Positions 1 to 4,978 of a DNA stretch of 7,087 nt are shown piece by piece. Source of the DNA: Frankiales bacterium (lineage in GTDB: Bacteria > Actinomycetota > Actinomycetes > Mycobacteriales > SCTD01); assembly GCA_025966295.1 (NCBI GenBank), contig JAOPVD010000356.1, forward strand, positions 1-7,087. The letters run 5' to 3'. The notes below the pieces were generated by a model. That model was not told the DNA's origin, searched no databases, and saw only the letters and a program-made list of their open reading frames with translations. How positions within the stretch are numbered: the stretch's first letter is position 1; each line of letters starts with the position of its first letter. The translations under genes were made by a program, and so were the position numbers.

Positions 1-873
1 TGTCGGCAGCGTCGAGATGCGGGCCTCGACGGTCAGCCCGTCGACGGTGAGCCTGGCCCGGCCGTCCTGCGGGCGGCGGCGCTCGGAGATGTCCAGACCA
101 GACACGATCTTGATGCGGCTGACCGCGGCCGCGGTGGCGGTCTTCGGCACCGTCATGACGTCGCGGAGCAGGCCGTCGACGCGGTACCGGATCCGCAGCT
201 CGCCGGCCTGCGGCTCGATGTGCACGTCGCTGGCCCGGGCCCGCACCGCGTCGGCCAGGATCACGTTCACCAGGCGGACGACGGGTGCGGCCTCGACGTA
301 CTGCGTGGCGCTGTCGTCCACGTCGACGTCGAGCTCGACGTCGAGCCCTTCGAACAGGGTGTCGATGTCGCCCGAGTCCTCCGACAGCGACCAGGCGCGG
401 TTCAGGTGGTCGCGCACCTGGCTGTCGGTGGCCACCACGACCACGACGTCGGTGGCCTGCGTGTAGAGCTTCACGTCGTCGAGCGCGACGACGTTGGTGG
501 GGTCGGACGCCGCCACCCGCAGCCAGCCGCCGTCCTGCTCCAGGATGAGCACCCCGCCGCGCTCGGCGACCGCCCGGGGCAGCAGCCGGACGTGCTCGGG
601 CACCACCATCACCCGGCCCAGGTCGACCAGCTGCAGGCCCAGGGCCTCGGCCAGCGCCTCCGCCACCTGCTTCTCGGTGGCCAGGCCGAGCTCGATGACC
701 ACGCTGCCGAGCCGCTTGCGGTGCTGGCCCGGCAGCACGTGGCGTTGCGCCGCCAGGGCCTGCTGGAGCTGATCGGGCGTCAGCAGCCCCTGGTCGACCA
801 GGACCTCGCCGATGCGCCGGCGGACCTGGGGCGGGGTGTTCTGCGCTGCCCAGTGCTGTGGTGGGGTGCTCAC
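1..873 (-). CDS. GspE/PilB-family type II secretion / type IV pilus assembly ATPase, N-terminal part (cut by left window edge)
   Basis: The family powers assembly of type IV pili or type II secretion pseudopili from the cytoplasmic face of the membrane. Only the first 291 residues are in the window; the Walker A, Asp-box, Walker B and His-box regions would lie beyond base 1. Residues 18-43 (RRRIGEVLVDQGLLTPDQLQ, ending ALAAQ) and 52-80 (beginning RKRLGSVVIELGLATEKQVA) are two consecutive copies of an MshEN/T2SSE_N-like motif, followed by the LLPRAVAERGG and VAASDPTN stretches usual for this domain. From about residue 186 the N2 domain follows, with VEAAPVVRLVN, ASDVHIEP, IRYRVDG and RIKIVSGLDISERRRPQDG. 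An acidic linker (LDVELDVDVDD) separates the domains. The GTG start has AAGGA seven bases upstream; the ATG just upstream in another frame stops after three codons. It is the last visible gene of a minus-strand run, 39 bp after the DUF1003 gene. PilB and GspE cannot be told apart from this fragment. The family call is secure. Confidence 0.93.
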   Translation of the reverse strand, partial: MSTPPQHWAAQNTPPQVRRRIGEVLVDQGLLTPDQLQQALAAQRHVLPGQHRKRLGSVVIELGLATEKQVAEALAEALGLQLVDLGRVMVVPEHVRLLPRAVAERGGVLILEQDGGWLRVAASDPTNVVALDDVKLYTQATDVVVVVATDSQVRDHLNRAWSLSEDSGDIDTLFEGLDVELDVDVDDSATQYVEAAPVVRLVNVILADAVRARASDVHIEPQAGELRIRYRVDGLLRDVMTVPKTATAAAVSRIKIVSGLDISERRRPQDGRARLTVDGLTVEARISTLPT

Positions 874-874
874 G

Positions 875-890
875 GTTTCATCCTTGAAAC
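875..890 (-). promoter_or_regulatory. Hairpin presenting the ribosome binding site of the GspE/PilB-like gene
   Basis: On the minus strand the 16 bases before the GTG start read GTTTCAAGGATGAAAC, a perfect 6-bp inverted repeat (GTTTCA/TGAAAC) around the four-base loop AGGA. AGGA is the Shine-Dalgarno core of this gene and the start codon lies two bases beyond the stem. The stem is A/T-richer than its surroundings, so it would be weak in RNA. It may tune initiation or serve as a small protein-binding palindrome. The repeat itself is directly visible; its role is inference. Confidence 0.55.
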
Positions 891-912
891 GTCGGGAGTT
901 GGGGGGAACCGG

Positions 913-1548
913 TCAGCCGGTGTCGGCTTCGCCCACGAAGGGCTCGGACAGCTTGGTAGGTGGACCGTCCTGCTTGTCGGTGCGGCGCCGCTTGCGCTCC
1001 GCCCGCCGCTCGCGTTCCTCGCGCTGGGCGCGGGACTGCTGGTCGTAGACGCCCTCGGAGGTGCGGGCCACGACCTCCTCGGTCAGCTCGCGGAGCTGGT
1101 CGCGCAGGTAGTCGCGGGTGGCCACTTCGCCCAGCGACAGCCGCAACGAGGCCAGTTCGCGGGTGAGGTACTCCACATCAGCCTGCAGCCGCTGGTTCTG
1201 CCCGCGGTCCTCCTCGAGCGCGACCCGGTCGCGGTCGGCCTGCCGGTTCTGCGCGAGCAGGATCAGCGGCGCCGCGTAGGACGCCTGCAGCGACAGGATG
1301 AGCGTCAGCAGCGTGAAGTTGGTCGTCTCGGGGTCGAAGCGCAGGGCCGAGGGCGCCAGCGAGTTCCACGCCAGCCACACGATGCAGAACAGCGTCAGGT
1401 ACACCAGGAACCGGCTGGTCCCGAGGAAGCGGGCGATCCGCTCCGAGATCCGGCCGAAGGCCTCGGGGTCGTAGTGCGGCCGGGGCAGGCCGGTCCGGGG
1501 CGTGACCGGCTGGTCGAGGCGCTGCCGGCGCGGGGTCCGCTCAGCCAT
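913..1548 (-). CDS. DUF1003 family two-helix membrane protein
   Basis: A 211-residue protein of the DUF1003 family (PF06210), whose biochemical role is not established. Two hydrophobic segments are visible, residues about 47-64 (FLVYLTLFCIVWLAWNSL) and 78-98 (FTLLTLILSLQASYAAPLIL). The second runs into the family-typical LLAQNRQADRDR, which is followed by a long charged helix (about 104-160) that looks coiled-coil, and a very basic tail near residues 177-190 (REERERRAERKRRR). This suggests a small inner-membrane protein with a large cytosolic C-terminal helix. ATG at 1548 is chosen because an in-frame GTG at 1563 has no ribosome binding site. With this start, the first 8 bp overlap the end of the upstream MgtE_N/CBS gene, pointing to coupled translation. 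From memory, these two families are often adjacent in actinobacteria (I believe Mycobacterium tuberculosis Rv1232c/Rv1231c is such a pair). Family call firm, function unknown. Confidence 0.88.
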   Translation of the reverse strand: MAERTPRRQRLDQPVTPRTGLPRPHYDPEAFGRISERIARFLGTSRFLVYLTLFCIVWLAWNSLAPSALRFDPETTNFTLLTLILSLQASYAAPLILLAQNRQADRDRVALEEDRGQNQRLQADVEYLTRELASLRLSLGEVATRDYLRDQLRELTEEVVARTSEGVYDQQSRAQREERERRAERKRRRTDKQDGPPTKLSEPFVGEADTG

Positions 1549-2788
1549 GGCTCGGCCTGTCACGCCAGTTCTGCGGCAGCACGTGGTCCAGGACGTCGTC
1601 GACGGTCACCGCTCCGAGCAGCCGCTGCTCGGAGTCGACCACGGGCACCGCGACCAGGTTGTACGACGCCAGGTGGCGGGTCACGTCGGCGAGCGGGCAC
1701 TCCGGGGGGAGCGGGTCGATGTCGCTGTCGATGGCCCCGCTGATGAGGGTGCTGGGCGGTTCCCGCAGCAGCCGCTGGAAGTGGGCGGTGCCGAGGTACC
1801 GGCCGGTCGGCGTCTCGTAGGGCGGCCGCACGACATACACCTGGGCCGCCAGGCTGGGGTGCAGGTCGGCGTCGCGGATGCGGGCCAGCGCCTCCGCGAC
1901 GGTGGTGCCGGGCCCGAGGATGACCGGCTCGCTGGTCATCAGCCCACCGGCGGTGTCGTCGCTGTAGGCCAGCAGCTGCCGGACCGGCTCGGCCTCCTCG
2001 GGCTCCATGAGGTCGAGCAGCCGGGCCGCGTCGGCGGGCTGCATCTCGCCGAGCAGGTCGGCGGCGTCGTCGGGTGCCATCGCCTCGAGCACGTCCGCGG
2101 CCCGCTCGTCCTCCAGCCCGGCCATCAGCTGGACCTGCTCGTCCTCGGGCATCTCCTCGAGCACGTCGGCGAGCCGCTCGTCGTCGAGCGCCGCCGCGAT
2201 CTCGCCGCGGCGCTTGTCCGACAGGTCGTGCAGCACGCCCGCCAGGTCGGCGGGGCGGAGCTTCTCGATGACCGCGAGCAGGTTGGCCGCGCCCTGGTCG
2301 CCCTCGGTGAGGGCCAGGCCGCTGATCTCGTCCCAGCCGACCTGCAGCACCTCGGAGCGGCGCCGGCCGCGACCGCGCCGGACGGCCACCTTCGTGACCA
2401 CCCAGTCGGTGCGGGTCTGCTCGAGCGCCACGTCCACGATCGTGACCCCGGTACCGGCGAGGTCCTCCGGGGCGAGCAGCGTGACGGTGCGGTCGAGCAG
2501 CTCGGCGAGCACGAGGGTCTCGCCGGCCCGCTTGTCGAAGCGCCGCAGGCTGACAGTGCCGGTGGACAGCAGGACGGCGTCCGCCTCGAGCGACTTCACC
2601 CGGCCCATCGGCACGAAGATCCGGCGGCGGGCCTGGATCTCGACCAGGATCCCGAGCGCCCGGGGCGCCTCGCGGCCGGTGCGCAGCGCGACGACGACGT
2701 CCCTGACCCGTCCCACCTGGTCGCCGTTCGGGTCGAACACGGGCAGCCCGGACAGGCGCGCGACGAAGACGCGGGTTCCGGTGCTCAC
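1541..2788 (-). CDS. PRC-barrel / MgtE_N / CBS-pair soluble protein (MgtE-like sensor without the channel)
   Basis: A 415-residue protein carrying the cytosolic half of an MgtE magnesium channel but no membrane domain. Residues about 8-75 (LPVFDPNGDQVGRVRDVVV) look like a PRC-barrel, with a second, weaker barrel-like stretch near 90-160 (GWDEISGLAL). The MgtE_N superhelix spans about 165-275 with repeated acidic units (LADVLEEMPEDE, AADVLEAMAPDD, AADLLGEMQPAD). The MgtE signature YSDDTAGGLMTSEPV (275-289) leads into a CBS pair, about 284-345 and 350-405, ending GAVTVDDVLDHVLP. In true MgtE these modules sense Mg2+ and gate the pore. Here the chain ends at WRDRPSHG, so a pure sensing or scaffold role is inferred. 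It heads the minus-strand operon and overlaps the DUF1003 gene by 8 bp. The GTG start has no Shine-Dalgarno sequence but has a TAGCCT -10 box at -12 to -7, consistent with a leaderless message. The partner and ligand are unknown. Confidence 0.9.
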   Translation of the reverse strand: MSTGTRVFVARLSGLPVFDPNGDQVGRVRDVVVALRTGREAPRALGILVEIQARRRIFVPMGRVKSLEADAVLLSTGTVSLRRFDKRAGETLVLAELLDRTVTLLAPEDLAGTGVTIVDVALEQTRTDWVVTKVAVRRGRGRRRSEVLQVGWDEISGLALTEGDQGAANLLAVIEKLRPADLAGVLHDLSDKRRGEIAAALDDERLADVLEEMPEDEQVQLMAGLEDERAADVLEAMAPDDAADLLGEMQPADAARLLDLMEPEEAEPVRQLLAYSDDTAGGLMTSEPVILGPGTTVAEALARIRDADLHPSLAAQVYVVRPPYETPTGRYLGTAHFQRLLREPPSTLISGAIDSDIDPLPPECPLADVTRHLASYNLVAVPVVDSEQRLLGAVTVDDVLDHVLPQNWRDRPSHG

Positions 2789-2794
2789 CGCGCG

Positions 2795-2800
2795 AGGCTA
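2795..2800 (-). promoter_or_regulatory. Candidate -10 box for a leaderless transcript of the MgtE_N/CBS gene
   Basis: On the minus strand TAGCCT (TANNNT pattern) covers exactly -12 to -7 relative to the GTG at 2788. A transcript starting seven bases after the box would therefore begin at the start codon. No purine-rich ribosome binding site lies upstream of this GTG, which agrees with leaderless translation, common in actinobacteria. No good -35 hexamer is apparent; the expected place (about 2818-2823) falls in the palindrome ACCCGGGT. Confidence 0.5.
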
Positions 2801-2806
2801 CCGCCG

Positions 2807-2854
2807 GGGACGGCTCGGACCCGGGTACGGCACGATGCGCTCCCGAGCCGTTCC
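2807..2854. repeat. Inverted repeat in the divergent promoter region (candidate operator or leader hairpin)
   Basis: Arms 2807-2818 (GGGACGGCTCGG) and 2843-2854 (CCGAGCCGTTCC) are complementary over 12 positions with a single G/T pair; the inner 9 bp are perfect. A 24-bp spacer lies between them and begins with an 8-bp palindrome, ACCCGGGT (2819-2826). The repeat fills most of the 84-bp gap between two divergent genes. It covers the spacer and -35 position of the proposed minus-strand promoter and lies just upstream of the SDR gene's ribosome binding site. It could be a repressor operator or an mRNA leader stem. The repeat is seen directly; the function is inferred. Confidence 0.5.
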
Positions 2855-2861
2855 GGAATCC

Positions 2862-2867
2862 AGGAGA
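2862..2867 (+). promoter_or_regulatory. Ribosome binding site that fixes the GTG start of the SDR gene
   Basis: AGGAGA lies five bases before GTG at 2873. The reading frame is open far upstream, so the Shine-Dalgarno match is what sets the start. It yields MTTTLDRFRLDGKVAIVTGA, with the nucleotide-binding strand at the usual distance from the N-terminus of an SDR. Confidence 0.8.
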
Positions 2868-2872
2868 CCCGC

Positions 2873-3637
2873 GTGACCACCACCCTCGACCGCTTCCGCC
2901 TCGACGGCAAGGTCGCCATCGTCACCGGCGCCTCGTCTGGTCTCGGTGTCGCCATCGCCCAGGGCCTGGCGGAAGTCGGTGCCGACCTGGTCCTCGCGGC
3001 CCGCCGTACCGACCGGCTGGAGCAGACCAAGGCACTCGTCGAGGGTCTGGGCCGGCGGGCCATCACCGTCCAGACCGACGTGACCGACCCGGAGCAGTGC
3101 ACGGCCACGGTCGCGGCCGCGGTGGAGGCGTTCGGCAAGGTCAACGTGCTCGTGAACAACGCCGGCTTCGGCTGGGCCAAGCCGGCCACCCGGGAGACGC
3201 CCGAGGAGTTCCGCAAGGTCATCGACATCAACCTCAACGGGCAGTACTGGATGGCGCAGGCCTTCGGCCGGGCGGTCACCGAGGGCGGCTCGATCATCAA
3301 CATCTCCAGCGTGCTGGGGCTGCGTCCCGGCGTCGTCCCCCAGGCCGGGTACGCCGCCTCCAAGGCCGGCCTGCTCGGCCTGACCCGCGACCTGGCGGCG
3401 CAGTGGACGGGGCGCAAGGGCGTGCGGGTCAACGCGGTCGCGCCGGGCTACGTCCCGACCGAGATGACCGACGAGATGGACCCGCTGGAGGCCGAGATGG
3501 TCAAGCTGCTCGCCCCCGCGGGCCGCTTCGGGCAGCCGCACGAGGTGGCCGACGCGGTGGTGTTCCTGGCCGGCGACGGGGCGTCCTACATCACGGGCAT
3601 CACGCTGCCGGTCGACGGCGGGCTGGTCATGCCATGA
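2873..3637 (+). CDS. Short-chain dehydrogenase/reductase (classical SDR, probably NADP(H)-dependent)
   Basis: A 254-residue classical SDR, the normal length for the family. The cofactor motif TGASSGLG is at residues 18-25, with NNAG at 95-98, the structural/catalytic Asn at 120 (DIN), catalytic Ser146 (INISS), and Tyr160 and Lys164 (YAASK). PGYVPTEMTD (191-200) and the C-terminal GxTLPVDGG complete the fold, and all catalytic residues are present. The second strand ends in AARR (42-45) with no acidic residue, which favours NADP(H) over NAD(H). Such enzymes reduce or oxidise carbonyl/hydroxyl groups. The substrate cannot be read from the sequence, and FabG-like or gluconate 5-dehydrogenase-like labels would be guesses. 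It is transcribed divergently from the MgtE_N/CBS gene. Its stop codon overlaps the start of the PhzF-family gene (ATGA), so the two are probably made together and may act on one pathway. Confidence 0.93.
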   Translation: MTTTLDRFRLDGKVAIVTGASSGLGVAIAQGLAEVGADLVLAARRTDRLEQTKALVEGLGRRAITVQTDVTDPEQCTATVAAAVEAFGKVNVLVNNAGFGWAKPATRETPEEFRKVIDINLNGQYWMAQAFGRAVTEGGSIINISSVLGLRPGVVPQAGYAASKAGLLGLTRDLAAQWTGRKGVRVNAVAPGYVPTEMTDEMDPLEAEMVKLLAPAGRFGQPHEVADAVVFLAGDGASYITGITLPVDGGLVMP

Positions 3638-4494
3638 CCGGGCCGACGCTGGCCTACCAGGTGGTCGACGTCTTCACGACCACGGCGTTCGCGGGCAACC
3701 CGCTCGCCGTCGTCCTGGACGGCGACGAGCTGTCGACCGCGCAGATGCAGGCCATCGCCAGCGAGTTCAACCTCAGCGAGACGGCCTTCCCGGTGGCGGC
3801 GCCGGACGGTGCGACGTACGGGCTGCGGATCTTCACGCCGGCCACCGAGCTGCCGTTCGCCGGCCACCCGTCGGTGGGTGCGGCCTGGGTGCTGCGCAGC
3901 CTCGGCCGGATCGGCGACGGCGACAACGTGCAGTCCTGCGGCGCCGGGCTGCTGCCCGTGCACGTGGGCGCCGACACCGTGACGCTGACCGGCGGGGCGC
4001 CGTCGGTCAGCGAGCCGATGGCGTCCGCGCCGCTGCTGGAGGCCCTCGGGCTGTCCGGGGCGGACCTGGCCGGCCCGGCGCCGCGCTGGGCCGGCGTCGG
4101 GATCGAGTTCGCTTTCCTGCTGGTGCGGCCGGAGGCGCTGGACAAGGTCAAGCTGGACGTGCCCCGGGTGGCCGCGCTCGGCCGCTCCGGCATCTCGCTG
4201 GTCGCCTGGGACGGCACCATGGCCGGCTGCCGGGTCTTCCCGGGCGGGGTGGGCGTCGTCGAGGACCCCGCCACCGGCTCGGCCGCGTTGGCGTTCGGGG
4301 TCTACCTCGCCGCCAGCGGGCTGGTCGAGGACGGCACCCACGACTACGTGGTCGAGCAGGGCTATGAGATGGGCCGGCCGTCCACGCTGCGCTGCCAGGT
4401 GGTCGTCGAGGACGGTGCCGCCGTGCGGACCACCGTCAGCGGCTCGGTGGTCCCCGTCGCCCGCGGCGAGATCCGCGTCCCGCCGGAGCTCTGA
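3634..4494 (+). CDS. PhzF family isomerase/epimerase-like protein
   Basis: A 286-residue protein of the PhzF family (PF02567), which has a two-lobed diaminopimelate-epimerase-like fold. PhzF itself isomerises trans-2,3-dihydro-3-hydroxyanthranilate in phenazine synthesis, but most family members have no known substrate. Landmarks are VDVFTTTAFAGNPLAVV (11-27), NLSETAF (46-52) with the likely catalytic Glu49, FTPATELPFAGHPSVGAAW (67-85), and RVFPGGVGVVEDPATGSAA (200-218). The family's active-site Glu and the GHP and DPATGSA phosphate/carboxylate-binding loops are all intact, so the protein looks functional. It starts at the ATG inside the ATGA overlap with the SDR gene, giving translational coupling. 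No other phenazine genes are visible, so phenazine biosynthesis is not supported. A role in isomerising or detoxifying a small acid with the SDR is possible but unproven. Confidence 0.93.
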   Translation: MTGPTLAYQVVDVFTTTAFAGNPLAVVLDGDELSTAQMQAIASEFNLSETAFPVAAPDGATYGLRIFTPATELPFAGHPSVGAAWVLRSLGRIGDGDNVQSCGAGLLPVHVGADTVTLTGGAPSVSEPMASAPLLEALGLSGADLAGPAPRWAGVGIEFAFLLVRPEALDKVKLDVPRVAALGRSGISLVAWDGTMAGCRVFPGGVGVVEDPATGSAALAFGVYLAASGLVEDGTHDYVVEQGYEMGRPSTLRCQVVVEDGAAVRTTVSGSVVPVARGEIRVPPEL

Positions 4495-4501
4495 CCCCGC
4501 C

Positions 4502-4565
4502 TGTCTCGGTGACACCCCGGCTGGGGAGGTTTCCGGTGGGTTCCGCACGGGGTGTCGGTGAGACA
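4502..4565. terminator. Long hairpin between convergent genes, probable bidirectional terminator
   Basis: Arms 4502-4519 (TGTCTCGGTGACACCCCG) and 4548-4565 (CGGGGTGTCGGTGAGACA) pair over 18 positions, with one G-G mismatch and two G-U pairs in the plus-strand RNA. The loop is 28 bases. The plus-strand PhzF-family gene ends 7 bp to the left and the minus-strand small gene ends 17 bp to the right, the classic place for a shared terminator. No U-tract follows on either side, which is common in high-GC actinobacteria. The right side is also a local palindrome, GTGTC-N5-GACAC (4552-4566). Confidence 0.65.
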
Positions 4566-4582
4566 CGTGCTTCCGGTGCCGG

Positions 4583-4975
4583 TCAGGGGAGGGGCTGCAG
4601 GCGCAGTACGGCGGACTCGCGGGCCCACCGGGCCGGTTGCTGCTCGCCGTCCGGCGGGTTCAGGCGCTTGTCGTGCAGCAGCGGAACGACCGCCTCCCAC
4701 TGCCCGCTGCCCGGCACCACCCGGGTGACCGCTGCCGACCAGACCGCGACCCGGTCGTTCTGCGAGGCCTTGCTGCGTACGGTCACCACCGCCGTCGTGG
4801 CGGTCTGCGCGCCGGGCAGCTCCTGCTCCTGGCCGCCGCAGACGAGCCACAGGCTGTCGTCGTGCCACAGGTGCCAGGCGATGCGCTCGGGCCCGTCGTC
4901 GAAGCGCACCCAGACCACACCGCTGCGCTTGGTGGCCTCGTCGACCACAGGGGGGACCGTCACGCCTGACATCAT
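4583..4975 (-). CDS. Small conserved-type protein of unknown function, possibly PNPOx/FMN-binding split-barrel-like
   Basis: A 130-residue soluble protein I cannot assign with confidence. It begins MMSGVTVPPVVDEATKRSGV and alternates short strand-like segments: VVWVRFDD (20-27), IAWHLWHDDSLWLVCGG (32-48), TAVVTVRSK (61-69), RVAVWSAAVTRVVPG (75-89). It ends with ARWARESAVLRLQPLP. A small beta-barrel with paired substrate and strand motifs of this sort recalls pyridoxamine-oxidase-like split-barrel proteins, and similar short proteins occur in other actinobacteria as I remember them; both points are weak. There is no signal peptide or membrane segment. The start could be either of the tandem ATGs at 4975 and 4972, or GTG at 4963; none has a clear ribosome binding site. 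It is convergent with the PhzF-family gene and lies head to head with the transporter, only 3 bp away. Confidence 0.72.
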   Translation of the reverse strand: MMSGVTVPPVVDEATKRSGVVWVRFDDGPERIAWHLWHDDSLWLVCGGQEQELPGAQTATTAVVTVRSKASQNDRVAVWSAAVTRVVPGSGQWEAVVPLLHDKRLNPPDGEQQPARWARESAVLRLQPLP

Positions 4976-4978
4976 GGC

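Noticed and set aside
220..1743. A 507-residue plus-strand open frame opposite the ATPase and DUF1003 genes.
   Set aside because: Composition is His/Gln/Arg/Gly-rich as expected of the antisense of a high-GC gene, there is no domain, and the minus-strand frames carry clear family motifs.
1541..2788. Full magnesium transporter MgtE.
   Set aside because: The sequence stops after the CBS pair and has no membrane helices, so it cannot be the channel itself.
1502..2872. A long plus-strand open frame that continues into the SDR gene, giving an apparent 711-residue protein.
   Set aside because: It is antisense to the well-supported MgtE_N/CBS gene, its upstream part has no recognisable domain, and a strong AGGAGA site with GTG at 2873 marks the SDR start at the normal family length.
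3097..3633. Upstream extension of the PhzF-family frame through the SDR gene (465 residues in all).
   Set aside because: It overlaps the SDR coding frame, is Arg/Gly-rich without domains, and the ATG in the ATGA overlap gives the normal PhzF-family length.
3634..4494. Phenazine biosynthesis as the role of the PhzF-family gene.
   Set aside because: No phzA/B/C/D/E/G-like genes are in the window, and most PhzF-family proteins in other bacteria are not phenazine enzymes.
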